64,000 bases of DNA. It comes from Thermovibrio ammonificans HB-1 (GTDB taxonomy: Bacteria > Aquificota > Aquificia > Desulfurobacteriales > Desulfurobacteriaceae). The translations under genes and the position numbers were made by a program. Location: the NCBI RefSeq assembly GCF_000185805.1, contig NC_014926.1, forward strand, positions 514,418 through 578,417, in the 5' to 3' direction. Below, in pieces: positions 44,587 to 54,156 of this stretch; the stretch's first letter is position 1; each line of letters opens with the position of its first letter. Under the pieces are notes generated by a model. The model was not told where the DNA came from, made no database searches, and saw nothing but the letters and a program-made list of their open reading frames with translations.

Positions 44587-47112
44587 TTGCCGACCAACCC
44601 TTTCAAACAAGAGGAGAAAATCTGGGTTTTAGACGGCGGTATGGGCACTATGCTCATGGCCAAGGGGGTAGACGTTAACTTTGCCCCCGAGCTTTTAAAC
44701 GTTGAAAAACCCGAAGTTCTCAAGGAGATTCACTCCGAGTACGTAGAGGCCGGAGCAGATATCATAGAGACCAACACCTTCGGCAGTAACAGGATAAAGC
44801 TCTCCCACTACGGCCTTGAAAACAGGGTAAAGGAGCTCACCGCCGCCGGCGTGAAGCTTGCCAAGGAGGCTGCCCGGGGTAGAGCCCTTGTTGCCCTTTC
44901 TGTAGGCCCGACCGGAGTTTTCGCTGAGCCTGTGGGAGACTACACCTTCGATGAGCTGGTAGACGTTTTCAAGGAGCAGATAGAAGCGGGAGCCGAGGCC
45001 GGTGCCGACCTTGTCCTGATAGAGACCATGTCCGATATAAAGGAGGCGAAGGCCGCAGTTTTTGCCGCAAGGGAGGTGTGCGACCTTCCCGTTCTCGTCT
45101 CCATGACCTACCAGGAAGACGGGAGAACCCTCCTTGGAACGCCTCCGGAGGTTGCGGCCGCCGTTTTTGAGGGGTTCAACGTTGCCGCCGTTGGAGCAAA
45201 CTGCTCCCTCGGCCCGGAGAGCTTCGTCGAGATAATAAAGAGAACCGCCTCCGTTACCACCACCCCGATTATCGTTTACGCAAACGCCGGCCTTCCGGTT
45301 CTTGAAAACGGCAAAACGGTCTATCCCGAGCCTCCCGAAACTTTCGAAAAGTACGCGGTTGAGTTTGTAAAGGCCGGAGCCAATATAATTGGCGGCTGCT
45401 GCGGAACAACCCCCGACCACATAAGGGCCATAAAACGGGCCGTTGAAGGGTTAAAGCCGGTAGAGAGGAACCCCGTTAAAGGGGTGAAAGTTGCCAGCAG
45501 GACGAAGCTCGTTCTCATAGGAACCGGACACCCTACGAGGATAATAGGGGAGAGGATAAACCCTACCGGCAAGAAAAAACTCCAAGAAGCCTTAAAAGCC
45601 AAAGACTTCTCGCTGGTTAAGCAGGAGGCAAAAAAGCAGGTGGAAGAGGGGGCCGACCTTCTCGACGTTAACGTAGGCGTTCCGGGAGCCGACGAACCCT
45701 CCCTTATGAGGGAGGCGGTTAAAACGGTTATGGAGGCCGTAGACGTCCCCCTCGTTATCGATACCAAAGACCCTAAGGCCGTTGAAGAGGCCCTTAAGAT
45801 GTGCGACGGCAGGCCGGTGGTAAACTCGGTCTCCGGTGAGAAGAAGGACGTTGAACAGATACTCCCCGTTGCCGCCAAGTACGGCGCAAACGTCCTCCTG
45901 CTTGCCATAGACGACGAAGGCCTTAAGGAGAAGGCCCAGGAGCGGGTAGAGATAATAGAGCGCCTCCTTAAAGAGTGCGAGAAGGTGGGAGTGGATAGAA
46001 GCTCCACAGTTGCCGACGTTTTAAACCTTGCGGTCAGCGCAATGCCCGACTCTACGGTTGAAACCCTAAAGGCCATAAGGCTCGTTAAAGAGCGTTTCGG
46101 CATTGCCACAACATTGGGAGTCAGCAACGTCTCTTTCGGCCTTCCGTCCCGTTCCCTCATAAACTCGGCCTTTATGGCTATGGCCATTTACGCCGGGCTC
46201 GACTCCGGCATTGTTAACCCCGGCGACTCCCGTATGGTTGAAACCATATTCGCAAGCGACGTTCTCGTAGGGAAGGACAGGGGAGCCGAAAGGTTCGTCT
46301 CTCGTTTTCAGAACTACTCTCCTAAAGGCGAAGATGCCGAGTGTAGGAAGGCCCTTGAGAGGATATGCCAGATAGCCGGCGCAGTTCTCGGAACTGTTCC
46401 TCAGGCCTTCTCCCACGAAGCGGAGGAGAAAGCCAAAGGGGAGACTACAGAGGAGGCTTCCGACTCCGAGGCTCCGGCCGGTATACTGGGAACCATCTTT
46501 AAGAAGGTTCTTGAGGGCGACAGAGAGGGGATAGTAGGGCCTACCGAAGAGGCCCTGAAGGAGTTTGACCCTGTTGAGGTGAGCGATAGGGCCCTTATTC
46601 CCGCCCTCGACGTTGTAGGTAAACGGTTTGAAAAAGGGGAGATATTCCTGCCCCAGATGCTCCGCTCGGCACAGGCCGTTCAGGCCGCCTTCGAGGTTTT
46701 AAAGAGGGAGATGAAAAAGAAAGGGGGCAACCTGAAGCTGGGCGGCAAGATAGTTATGGCCACCGTTCACGGAGACGTCCACGAGATAGGGAAGAACATC
46801 GTTATAACTATGCTCGAAAACAGCGGCTTCGACGTTATTGACCTGGGAACCAACGTTCCCCCCGCCGAAGTTGTTAGGGCGGCAAAGGAGCACAACGCCG
46901 ATATAGTAGGGCTTAGCGCCTTAATGACCACCACTTTACCGGCAATGGAGGAGACCATTAAGGCCCTGAGGGATGCCGGAGTAGAGGTTCCGGTTATAGT
47001 CGGTGGTGCCGTTGTTACCCCGGAGTACGCCGAGTCCATAGGAGGAATTTACGGAGGAGACGCTCAGGAAGCTGTTAAAATTGTCAAAAAACTGCTCAAG
47101 GTGGAGGAGTAA
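44587..47112 (+). CDS. metH: cobalamin-dependent methionine synthase, short form
   Basis: An 841-residue MetH that moves a methyl group from methyl-tetrahydrofolate to homocysteine by way of cobalamin. Domains: homocysteine-binding (about 1-290) with zinc Cys in GANCSLGP and GGCCGTTP; a pterin-binding barrel (about 310-570, GERINPTGKKKLQEAL); a cap helix region; and the B12 domain with GDVHEIGKN, whose His732 is the lower cobalt ligand. The C-terminal SAM-dependent reactivation domain of the 1200-residue enterobacterial enzyme is missing. TTG start with TGGAGGAG upstream. apt follows with an overlapping stop and start. Confidence 0.95.
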   Translation: MPTNPFKQEEKIWVLDGGMGTMLMAKGVDVNFAPELLNVEKPEVLKEIHSEYVEAGADIIETNTFGSNRIKLSHYGLENRVKELTAAGVKLAKEAARGRALVALSVGPTGVFAEPVGDYTFDELVDVFKEQIEAGAEAGADLVLIETMSDIKEAKAAVFAAREVCDLPVLVSMTYQEDGRTLLGTPPEVAAAVFEGFNVAAVGANCSLGPESFVEIIKRTASVTTTPIIVYANAGLPVLENGKTVYPEPPETFEKYAVEFVKAGANIIGGCCGTTPDHIRAIKRAVEGLKPVERNPVKGVKVASRTKLVLIGTGHPTRIIGERINPTGKKKLQEALKAKDFSLVKQEAKKQVEEGADLLDVNVGVPGADEPSLMREAVKTVMEAVDVPLVIDTKDPKAVEEALKMCDGRPVVNSVSGEKKDVEQILPVAAKYGANVLLLAIDDEGLKEKAQERVEIIERLLKECEKVGVDRSSTVADVLNLAVSAMPDSTVETLKAIRLVKERFGIATTLGVSNVSFGLPSRSLINSAFMAMAIYAGLDSGIVNPGDSRMVETIFASDVLVGKDRGAERFVSRFQNYSPKGEDAECRKALERICQIAGAVLGTVPQAFSHEAEEKAKGETTEEASDSEAPAGILGTIFKKVLEGDREGIVGPTEEALKEFDPVEVSDRALIPALDVVGKRFEKGEIFLPQMLRSAQAVQAAFEVLKREMKKKGGNLKLGGKIVMATVHGDVHEIGKNIVITMLENSGFDVIDLGTNVPPAEVVRAAKEHNADIVGLSALMTTTLPAMEETIKALRDAGVEVPVIVGGAVVTPEYAESIGGIYGGDAQEAVKIVKKLLKVEE

Positions 47113-47669
47113 TGGCTCAGATTACCGACCTTAACGTAGAGGCCGAAATAAACCAGCTTAAGGCCCTTATCAGAGATGTTCCCGACTTTCCCAAGCCCGG
47201 AATCGTTTTTAAAGACATAACGCCGCTCCTTGGAACCCCTTGGGCGTTTCAGAAAGTTATAGACTACATGGGAAACAGGTATGTAGGCTCCGGCGTTGAA
47301 GTGGTTGTCGGTATAGAGTCCCGGGGCTTTATACTGGCCTCTGCTCTGGCCTATAAACTCGGTGCCGGCCTTGCGATAATAAGGAAGCCGGGGAAACTAC
47401 CCTACAAAACCGTTAGCGCTTCCTACACCCTTGAGTACGGAGAGGACTCCATAGAGATTCACGAAGATGCCGTTAGAAGGGGAACGAAGGTCGTTCTCGT
47501 AGACGATGTTCTTGCAACCGGCGGAACCATGAGCGCCGCCATAGACCTTGTTGAGAAGCTCGGAGGCGACATCGTAGGTGTCGATTTCCTCATAGAGCTC
47601 ACCTTCCTGGGAGGGAGGGAGAAGATAACCTCTCGGGGATACCCGGTATTTTCACTCATAAAGTTCTAA
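47112..47669 (+). CDS. apt: adenine phosphoribosyltransferase
   Basis: Apt converts adenine and PRPP to [21 protein letters not shown] near residue 20 is diagnostic of Apt, with [15 protein letters not shown] and the PRPP loop [17 protein letters not shown] following. The 185-residue length is normal, with a slightly extended N-terminus. The ATG shares a base with the metH stop. Adenine released from methyl-cycle by-products could be salvaged here. Confidence 0.96.
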   Translation: MAQITDLNVEAEINQLKALIRDVPDFPKPGIVFKDITPLLGTPWAFQKVIDYMGNRYVGSGVEVVVGIESRGFILASALAYKLGAGLAIIRKPGKLPYKTVSASYTLEYGEDSIEIHEDAVRRGTKVVLVDDVLATGGTMSAAIDLVEKLGGDIVGVDFLIELTFLGGREKITSRGYPVFSLIKF

Positions 47670-47688
47670 AACAAGAAGGAGAGGGAGA

Positions 47689-48930
47689 ATGGCAAGGAGA
47701 GTAGTTATTACCGGACTTGGAGTTGTTTCGCCTGTTGGGAGCAACCTTGAGACTTTCTGGGAGAACATTACGGCAGGCAAGTCCGGTATAGGTAAGATAA
47801 CCAAGTTCGATGCCTCAAACTACCCGGTTCAGATAGCCGCCGAGGTTAAGGACTTCAACCCGGCAGACTACTTCGACAAGCGGGAAGTAAGGAGGCTCGA
47901 CCCGTTTATCCAGTTCGCAGTGGCCGCCGCTCAGCAGGCCGTTGATATGGCCGGCCTTGAAACCTCCGGCGTAGATAAAGAGAGGGTCGGCGTTGTAGTG
48001 GGTTCCGGTATAGGGGGCCTTACCACCATAGAGCAGCAGCTTAAAATCCTCTGGGAGAAGGGGCCGAAGAGGGTTTCCCCCTACTGTGTTCCCATGGAGA
48101 TAATAAACATGGCCTCCGGAATGATATCCATAAGGTTCGGATACAAGGGCCCCAACATCTCGGTTGTTACCGCCTGCGCTACTGGTACTCACGCCATAGG
48201 AGAAGCCTTCAGAACTATACAGTACGGCGATGCAGATGTGGTTGTGGCCGGAGGTGCAGAGAGCTGCATCACCCCTCTTTCCGTTGCCGGTTTTGCCGCT
48301 GCAAGGGCCCTTTCCACCCGAAACGACGAGCCGGAAAAGGCCAGCCGTCCCTTTGAGAAGAACCGCGACGGCTTTGTTATGGGTGAAGGTGCCGGTATCG
48401 TTGTCCTTGAGGAGCTTGAACACGCAAAGAGGCGCGGTGCGGAGATTCTTGCCGAGGTTGTGGGCTACGGAACGAGCGGCGACGCCTACCACATGACGGC
48501 TCCTGCTCCCGAAGGGGAAGGTGCAGCAAGGGCTATGGCGAACGCCATTAGGGACGCCGGTATATCACCCGAGGATATAGACTACATCAACGCCCACGGT
48601 ACCTCTACCAAGTTCAACGACCTGTTTGAGACTATGGCCATTAAGAGGGTATTCGGCGACTACGCTTACAAGGTGAAGATAAGCAGCATTAAATCTATGA
48701 TAGGTCACCTTCTCGGGGCTGCCGGAGGGGTTGAGACCGTTGCCTCTGTTATGACCCTTCAGACGGGGGTTATACCTCCCACCATTAACTACGAAGAGCC
48801 CGACCCCGAGTGTGACTTGGATTACACTCCCAACGAGGCCGTTAAGGCCGACGTTAAGTACGTGCTCAAGAACTCTTTCGGCTTTGGCGGAACCAACGCC
48901 TGCCTTGTTTTAAAGAGGTATGAAGGTTGA
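47689..48930 (+). CDS. fabF: beta-ketoacyl-ACP synthase II FabF
   Basis: FabF condenses malonyl-ACP with growing acyl-ACP. The catalytic triad is visible: Cys in [15 protein letters not shown], His in [12 protein letters not shown], and His in [16 protein letters not shown] with the conserved Lys. The start [20 protein letters not shown] is typical. Length 413 fits FabF. The ATG follows AAGGAGAGGGAGA. No acpP is directly upstream, as is otherwise common; rnc follows with a 4-base overlap, a frequent fab-rnc arrangement. Confidence 0.96.
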   Translation: MARRVVITGLGVVSPVGSNLETFWENITAGKSGIGKITKFDASNYPVQIAAEVKDFNPADYFDKREVRRLDPFIQFAVAAAQQAVDMAGLETSGVDKERVGVVVGSGIGGLTTIEQQLKILWEKGPKRVSPYCVPMEIINMASGMISIRFGYKGPNISVVTACATGTHAIGEAFRTIQYGDADVVVAGGAESCITPLSVAGFAAARALSTRNDEPEKASRPFEKNRDGFVMGEGAGIVVLEELEHAKRRGAEILAEVVGYGTSGDAYHMTAPAPEGEGAARAMANAIRDAGISPEDIDYINAHGTSTKFNDLFETMAIKRVFGDYAYKVKISSIKSMIGHLLGAAGGVETVASVMTLQTGVIPPTINYEEPDPECDLDYTPNEAVKADVKYVLKNSFGFGGTNACLVLKRYEG

Positions 48931-49637
48931 TAGAGGGTGATAAACTGGTAGCGCTTGAGAGGTTGCTGGGTTACTCCTTTAAGGATAAGGAGCTTCTCAA
49001 GAGGGCGCTGATTCACCGCTCTTTTGCCTTTGAGAAGGATACCGGCGAGAACTACGAGGTTCTCGAGTTCCTCGGTGATGCCGTTATAGGCCTTATAGTC
49101 AGCGAGGAGCTTATAAAGCGTTTCCCCGAAAAGAGTGAGGGTGAGCTCTCCCAGATTAGGGCCTTTCTCGTGAGCGAGCCTTCACTCTCTAAGCTGGCCC
49201 GAACGATTAACTTGGGCCAGTTCTTATACCTGGGTAAAGGTGAAAAGAGGACGGGCGGCAGAGAGAAAGACTCTATTCTGTGTGACGTTTTTGAATCGGT
49301 TTTCGGCGCCCTGTACCTTGATGCGGGCTTTGAAAAGGCCAAGGAGATTTTTAAGAACAAGTTCCTAAAGAAGCTCTGGGAGATTCTCGAAAACGCCGTT
49401 ACCTACAAAGACTTTAAGAGCTACCTTCAGGAGATTACCCAGAGGGAGTATAAGGTCCTTCCCAAGTACAGGGTTGTTAAGGCCGAGGGGCCGGAACACG
49501 ACAAGACTTTTACCGTTGAGTGTCAGGTAAACGATATTACCACCTACGGTAAGGGCAAGTCCAAAAAGGCCGCGGAGCAGGACGCGGCCCGGGAGATGCT
49601 CAAGGCCCTGGGGGTGATAGATGGTGGAAAAAGTTAA
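48927..49637 (+). CDS. rnc: ribonuclease III
   Basis: A double-strand-specific endoribonuclease that processes rRNA and structured mRNA. The catalytic signature is [16 protein letters not shown], with [18 protein letters not shown] as the second acidic site. A C-terminal double-stranded-RNA-binding domain (about 160-230) has [21 protein letters not shown] and [21 protein letters not shown]. Length 236 is normal. TTG start in overlap with the fabF stop; its own 3' end overlaps maf by 17 bases. Confidence 0.96.
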   Translation: MIEGDKLVALERLLGYSFKDKELLKRALIHRSFAFEKDTGENYEVLEFLGDAVIGLIVSEELIKRFPEKSEGELSQIRAFLVSEPSLSKLARTINLGQFLYLGKGEKRTGGREKDSILCDVFESVFGALYLDAGFEKAKEIFKNKFLKKLWEILENAVTYKDFKSYLQEITQREYKVLPKYRVVKAEGPEHDKTFTVECQVNDITTYGKGKSKKAAEQDAAREMLKALGVIDGGKS

Positions 49638-50187
49638 ACTGGCCCTTGTCTCTTCCTCACCCAGGAGGAGGGAAATCCTCCAGATGGCCGGCTTTAACTT
49701 CAGGGTGGTGAAAGTTTCTGTAGAGGAAGAGCTTCACCCCTCTTCCTACAAAACCGCCACTTTAAACGCAGAAAAGAAGGTTCTGGCGGCGAAGGAACAG
49801 CTGCTTCCGGGCGAGGTGGCCCTTGCCGCCGATACAATCGTTGTTCTCGGAGACGAAATTCTTGGGAAACCCAAAAACTCCCAGGAAGCCCGCCTCTACC
49901 TAAAGCGTCTTTCCGGCAGGTGGCACAAGGTAATTACCGGCTTTTCGCTGCTTATAAACGGCAGAGTTGTAACCGACTACGAAGAGAGCCTTGTAAAATT
50001 TAAAAGGCTGACTCCTTCGGAGATAGAGTGGTACATCTCCACCGGTGAGCCTCTGGATAAGGCCGGAGCTTACGGAATTCAGGGGAAGGGGGCACTCTTT
50101 ATCGAGCGTATAGATGGGGATTTCTTTACAGTTATGGGCTTACCGGTAAGTAGAATATACGATATACTTACCGTAGAGCTTGAATAA
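49621..50187 (+). CDS. maf: Maf-like nucleoside triphosphate pyrophosphatase
   Basis: A 188-residue Maf/Ham1-superfamily house-cleaning enzyme that hydrolyses non-canonical or methylated nucleotides. LVSSSPRRREILQMAGF (substrate loop), ALAADTIVVLGDEILGKPKN and RWHKVITGFSLL are the family landmarks. YSTGEP-like motif IEWYISTGEPLDKAGAYGIQGKGA points to the dTTP/UTP-preferring subgroup. ATG start inside the end of rnc. Confidence 0.93.
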   Translation: MVEKVKLALVSSSPRRREILQMAGFNFRVVKVSVEEELHPSSYKTATLNAEKKVLAAKEQLLPGEVALAADTIVVLGDEILGKPKNSQEARLYLKRLSGRWHKVITGFSLLINGRVVTDYEESLVKFKRLTPSEIEWYISTGEPLDKAGAYGIQGKGALFIERIDGDFFTVMGLPVSRIYDILTVELE

Positions 50188-50206
50188 ATAAAGGGGAAGT
50201 AGGACA

Positions 50207-50929
50207 ATGAACTGGGAGCTTATCACAGTCGTTGTAGCTGCCGTTTTCGGGGCCATCGGCCTTGTTTTCGGCTTCATCATTGCCAAATCCTTGGGGGGAA
50301 GGAAAAAGGAAGAAGAAGAGCGCCTTGCCATTCTTGAGGAGCGCCTCATAGGTGTATCCGAGCGAACCATCTCAATGGCCGAGGAGCTCAAGTCGAAAAT
50401 CAAGGAGCTCCGCGAGGACAAGCTGAAGGATATCCGTCAGGAAATCGAGGCTCTCCAGCTCGAAATCCACAAACTCAAAAAAGAGCTTGCAACCCTGCCC
50501 GTTAGCCTCTCTCCCAGCAGTTACGAAGCCCTTGAAAAGAGCGAGGAGATTTTAAAAGAGATAGAGTTCAACCTTCCCTCCATAGATAACTCCCTCCTGA
50601 CCCAGGTTAAAGACTCCCTTCTTATACTCCGTAACGACGTTCAAAACCTTGCCATAGAGGCTCAGAAGTCTAAGGAGCCTGCTGTTGACCCTGTCTTCTT
50701 AAAGGACCTTTTGGATACTGTTGAGTCGGCAGTTTCCATCTCGAGGAACATAAACGCCTCCCTTGTGAAAGACGAACTTCTCGCCCTTGCCCACTCTATA
50801 AAGCTCGACGACGGCTCGGAACTGACAAAGGACTTAGACGCTCAAGCCCTTAATGCCAAGGAGCTTGTGGTTTTACTTGAAGAACTGAAAGAGCGCATCA
50901 AAAAAGAGCTGGAAGGAGTAGCCAGATGA
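50207..50929 (+). CDS. membrane-anchored coiled-coil protein
   Basis: I do not recognise the family. The 240-residue protein has one N-terminal membrane helix (about 7-28, VVVAAVFGAIGLVFGFIIA), followed by a basic patch (GGRKKEEEERL) and a long coiled coil (about 32-100). Further amphipathic helices run to the end. N-out/C-in topology is expected from the basic patch after the helix. It overlaps the next gene, a response regulator, by 4 bases, so the two probably act together, perhaps as a scaffold and signal protein. Confidence 0.65.
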   Translation: MNWELITVVVAAVFGAIGLVFGFIIAKSLGGRKKEEEERLAILEERLIGVSERTISMAEELKSKIKELREDKLKDIRQEIEALQLEIHKLKKELATLPVSLSPSSYEALEKSEEILKEIEFNLPSIDNSLLTQVKDSLLILRNDVQNLAIEAQKSKEPAVDPVFLKDLLDTVESAVSISRNINASLVKDELLALAHSIKLDDGSELTKDLDAQALNAKELVVLLEELKERIKKELEGVAR

Positions 50930-51642
50930 GGGTAGTCTACGGCGACGACAAAAAAACCTGGCACGAACTTTTCGATAAAGTCCTCTCTTTACGGGGTATA
51001 GAGGTTGTCCACGCCTACACGCCCAAAGAGGTTATAAACCTGACCGTAGAGAAGAAGCCCGACGTTGTGATACTCGACGTTACCCTCTCCCACGGCACTG
51101 CCTATGAGGTTATAGAGAAGGTCAAAGACCGGGGCGTTCCCGTTGTGGTTATAGGCCACCGTGCAGAGGGGTTCGACCCCGAAAAGGCCCTCTCTTTAGG
51201 GGCGTCTGCCGTTCTCGAGAAGCCCTTCACGGTGGAAGAGCTTGTTGAGCTTCTGAGGAACATAAAGACCCACAAGCCTCAGCTTGAGGAGAAGCTCGAA
51301 ATTGTTGCTCCCTCCGCCGGCGAGATGGTAGAGATTCCGGTTATTGAGGAGCCCCAGGAGGAGCTTCAAGTTCTGCCCGTTGAAGAACACGTTGAAACCA
51401 TAGAGCTTGAACCGGTTGAGCTTCAGCCGGAACCCGTTGAAGAGCCAGTTAAACCGCAATCTACGGAGTCTAAGGTAGTGGAGGAGGCTAAGAAGGAGAT
51501 TGCCAAGAAGGTAGAGGCAGGTCTGCCCGAGGAGAAAGTTGAGCAGATAATAAGGGAAATAGCCTGGGAAGTAATACCCGAAATAGCCGAGAAGGTAATA
51601 AGGGAAGAGGTAGAGAAGCTCATAAAGAGCAGGCTCGCCTGA
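50926..51642 (+). CDS. response regulator receiver protein with C-terminal helical domain
   Basis: A 238-residue protein. The receiver domain (1-~118) has VVYGDDKKTWHELF (acidic pair), phosphoacceptor Asp in PDVVILDVTL and the Lys in AVLEKPFTVEEL. A low-complexity acidic linker (about 130-185) is rich in Pro-Val-Glu. A C-terminal helical block (EEKVEQIIREIAWEVIPEIAEKVIREEVEKL) resembles the tail of some delta-proteobacterial response regulators, where it serves protein contacts. There is no DNA-binding domain. It is coupled to the upstream coiled-coil membrane protein; no kinase is nearby. Confidence 0.82.
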   Translation: MRVVYGDDKKTWHELFDKVLSLRGIEVVHAYTPKEVINLTVEKKPDVVILDVTLSHGTAYEVIEKVKDRGVPVVVIGHRAEGFDPEKALSLGASAVLEKPFTVEELVELLRNIKTHKPQLEEKLEIVAPSAGEMVEIPVIEEPQEELQVLPVEEHVETIELEPVELQPEPVEEPVKPQSTESKVVEEAKKEIAKKVEAGLPEEKVEQIIREIAWEVIPEIAEKVIREEVEKLIKSRLA

Positions 51643-51645
51643 GAG

Positions 51646-52140
51646 ATGTTTAGAGTAGGAATAGGCTACGACGCCCACAGGCTCGAAAGCGGCTACAGGC
51701 TTGTCTTGGGCGGTGTAGAAATCCCCTACCATAAGGGCTTAAAGGGCCACTCCGACGCCGACGTTCTCGTTCACGCCGTGTGCGACGCCGCCTTAGGTGC
51801 CGCCGCCCTCGGCGATATAGGAGAACACTTCCCCGACACAGACCCGAAGTACAGGGGAATCTCCAGCTTGAGGCTCCTTGAAAAAGTGGCCCAGCTCCTC
51901 CGGCTGGAGGGCTTCACAGTTGTTAACGTAGATACTGTGGTGGTTGCTCAGGCCCCGAAGCTCAAACCCTACAAGCGGCAGATGGCCGAGAACATAGCTC
52001 GTGCACTTGGTATACTTCCCTCTCAAGTTTCCGTAAAGGCCACAACCACCGAAGGAATGGGCTTTGAAGGCCGAGGAGAGGGCATATCTGCCCAGGCGGT
52101 GGTTCTAATACGGGAAGTCGGAGGTATAGAGCGTTGGTAA
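51646..52140 (+). CDS. ispF: 2-C-methyl-D-erythritol 2,4-cyclodiphosphate synthase
   Basis: IspF makes MEcPP, the substrate of IspG, also in this window. The zinc ligands are in [11 protein letters not shown], and [35 protein letters not shown] contains the substrate loop and catalytic Asp. The C-terminal [22 protein letters not shown] is characteristic. Length 164 is normal. Its stop overlaps the fabZ ATG by one base. Confidence 0.96.
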   Translation: MFRVGIGYDAHRLESGYRLVLGGVEIPYHKGLKGHSDADVLVHAVCDAALGAAALGDIGEHFPDTDPKYRGISSLRLLEKVAQLLRLEGFTVVNVDTVVVAQAPKLKPYKRQMAENIARALGILPSQVSVKATTTEGMGFEGRGEGISAQAVVLIREVGGIERW

Positions 52141-52571
52141 TGGACATAGTGGAGATTATGGAGACCATTCCCCACAGATACCCCTTCCTCCTTGTAGACA
52201 AAATCGTTGAGTTTGAACCGAAAAAACGGATAGTCGGCATCAAAAACGTTACGATGAACGAGCCCTTCTTCCAGGGCCACTTCCCCGGCCATCCCATATT
52301 TCCCGGGGCGCTCCTCGTAGAGGCAATGGCCCAAGTGGGCTGCATTCTCATGTTCAAGTCCTTCGACATCTCCCCCAAAGAGTACGTTGTCTACTTCATG
52401 GGAATAGACAAAGCCCGTTTCAGAAAGCCGGTTCGCCCGGGAGACACGGTAAAGTTCGTCCTTGAACCTACCGTTATAAAGAGCAGGCTCTCCAAGATGA
52501 AAGGAGAGGCCTACGTAGGCGATGAGCTCGTTTGCGATGCCCAAATAATGGCGATGATTACGAGGAAGTGA
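52140..52571 (+). CDS. fabZ: 3-hydroxyacyl-ACP dehydratase FabZ
   Basis: FabZ dehydrates 3-hydroxyacyl-ACP in fatty acid synthesis. The hot-dog fold landmarks are [13 protein letters not shown] and the catalytic His and Glu in [23 protein letters not shown] use ATG 52140 (143 aa), whose first base is the last of the ispF stop. fabZ directly before lpxA is a widespread arrangement: both use hydroxyacyl-ACP, balancing phospholipid and lipid A synthesis. Confidence 0.95.
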   Translation: MDIVEIMETIPHRYPFLLVDKIVEFEPKKRIVGIKNVTMNEPFFQGHFPGHPIFPGALLVEAMAQVGCILMFKSFDISPKEYVVYFMGIDKARFRKPVRPGDTVKFVLEPTVIKSRLSKMKGEAYVGDELVCDAQIMAMITRK

Positions 52572-53347
52572 TGGCTCAGGTTCACCCCCTTGCGGTTGTG
52601 GAAAAAGGTGCAGAGCTCGATGAGGGCGTTATCGTTGAACCGTTTGCCTATATCGGTCCCCGCGTTAAAGTGGGTAGGGGAACGGTTGTAAAAAAGGGTG
52701 CGGTTATAGAGGGAAGAGTTACCATAGGTGAGAACTGTACAATATACGCCTCCCACATAGGCGTTGAGCCTCAAGATTTAAAGTACAAGGGAGAGGATAC
52801 AGAAGTTATCATAGGTAACGGTGTAAAAATCAGGGAGTACGTGACAATCCACCGAGGAACTGCCGGCGGAGGCGGAGTCACAAAGGTGGGCAATAACGTG
52901 CTCCTTATGGCCTACGTCCACGTTGCCCACGACGTTATCATCGGGAATAACGCCATAGTTGCAAACGCCGTTCAGATAGCCGGCCACGTAGAAATAGGTG
53001 ACTTTGCCGTTATCGGCGGCTTAACGGGGATTCACCAGTTTGTCCGTATAGGTAAACACGCCATGGTAGGAGGGGCCTCCGCCGTTCACAGAGACGTGCC
53101 CCCTTTCCTCTTGGCTCAGGGAAACAGGGCGCGTCTTGAGGGAGTAAACATAGTGGGCCTTAAAAGGCGCGGTTTCTCCCGGGAGGCCATAAGAACCCTA
53201 ACGGCCGCCTTTGAGGTCATCTTTAAGTCCGATGAGCCCATTCAGAAGGCCCTTGAAAGGGCCCTTGAGGAGTTCGGAGACTCTCCGGAAGTGAGAGAGC
53301 TTGTAGAGTTCGTCAGAAACAGTAAGAGAGGTATCTGTCCGGCTTGA
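52571..53347 (+). CDS. lpxA: UDP-N-acetylglucosamine acyltransferase LpxA
   Basis: LpxA adds a 3-hydroxyacyl chain to UDP-GlcNAc, the first lipid A step. A left-handed beta helix is built from hexapeptide repeats (VIVEPFAYIGPRVKVGRGTVV and onward). The catalytic His is in YVHVAHDVIIGNN. The C-terminal part LEGVNIVGLKRRGFSREAI is diagnostic of LpxA. ATG 52571 shares a base with the fabZ stop (258 aa). The rest of the lipid A pathway (lpxK, lpxL, waaA) is at 0.6-3.6 kb. Confidence 0.96.
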   Translation: MAQVHPLAVVEKGAELDEGVIVEPFAYIGPRVKVGRGTVVKKGAVIEGRVTIGENCTIYASHIGVEPQDLKYKGEDTEVIIGNGVKIREYVTIHRGTAGGGGVTKVGNNVLLMAYVHVAHDVIIGNNAIVANAVQIAGHVEIGDFAVIGGLTGIHQFVRIGKHAMVGGASAVHRDVPPFLLAQGNRARLEGVNIVGLKRRGFSREAIRTLTAAFEVIFKSDEPIQKALERALEEFGDSPEVRELVEFVRNSKRGICPA

Positions 53348-54156
53348 AGCTGACAAGGGAGTCACTCCAGAACCGCCTTGTTTTCCTTGGAACTGCCGGT
53401 GCCCGTTACGTTGCCTTCGGCTTCATGCGTCAGGCCGGAGGCCTTTACTGGAACTTCGGCGGCTACAACCTTCACGTAGACCCGGGCCCCGGAGCCTTTG
53501 TCCACGCCCACAGGAAGGGAATAGAGCCCTTCTGGACAGACGCCGTTCTGCTTACACACCGCCACCTGGACCACTGTGCCGACGTAAACCACATACTTGA
53601 AGCCATGACCTTGGGCGGTAAGAGGAAGAAGGGGAAGCTCCTTTGTCCTTCCGATGCGGTTAACCAAGACCCCGTAGTTCTTGAGTATACCCGTCAGAAC
53701 ATAGAAGAGACGATTCTAATAGAAGAGAAAAAAGAACTTATGCTGTTTGAAAACCTTAAACTCACTTTCCCGGTTCGCCACGTTCACGGCGTTGAAACTT
53801 ACGGCGTTATCTTTAATTGGAACGGCAAACACTTCGGTTACCTAACCGACACAAAATTCTTCCCCGAACTCCTCGAGGCCTACTCCCCTGCCAAAGACCT
53901 CCTCATAATCAATACAACCCTCTACTCTCCAAATCCAAAAATAGACCACCTAAGCGCAAAAGACGCAAAGGAAATCATTGCATTCGTTAAACCTACCCTT
54001 GCCGTTCTGACCCATTTTGGCAAAACGATGCTCTCGGCAAAACCTTGGGAAGTTGCTGCTTCCATAGAAAAAGAGACCGGCGTTAAAACTCTGGCCGCCT
54101 ACGATAACATGATTATCGACCTTAACATCCTTGAAGTTGTGAGGCAGCGCCGTTGA
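53344..54156 (+). CDS. metallo-beta-lactamase-fold hydrolase
   Basis: A 270-residue MBL-fold enzyme. The metal site reads LLTHRHLDHCADVNH (H-x-H-x-D-H), with further ligands in FPVRHVHGVETYG, GYLTDTKFF and LTHFGKTM. An N-terminal FLGTAGARYVAFGFMRQAGGLYW resembles RNase Z or PhnP-like phosphodiesterases, but the usual start of RNase Z is altered. Substrate unknown; a phosphodiesterase or nuclease role is the best guess. TTG start, overlapping the lpxA stop by 4 bases. Confidence 0.82.
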   Translation: MKLTRESLQNRLVFLGTAGARYVAFGFMRQAGGLYWNFGGYNLHVDPGPGAFVHAHRKGIEPFWTDAVLLTHRHLDHCADVNHILEAMTLGGKRKKGKLLCPSDAVNQDPVVLEYTRQNIEETILIEEKKELMLFENLKLTFPVRHVHGVETYGVIFNWNGKHFGYLTDTKFFPELLEAYSPAKDLLIINTTLYSPNPKIDHLSAKDAKEIIAFVKPTLAVLTHFGKTMLSAKPWEVAASIEKETGVKTLAAYDNMIIDLNILEVVRQRR

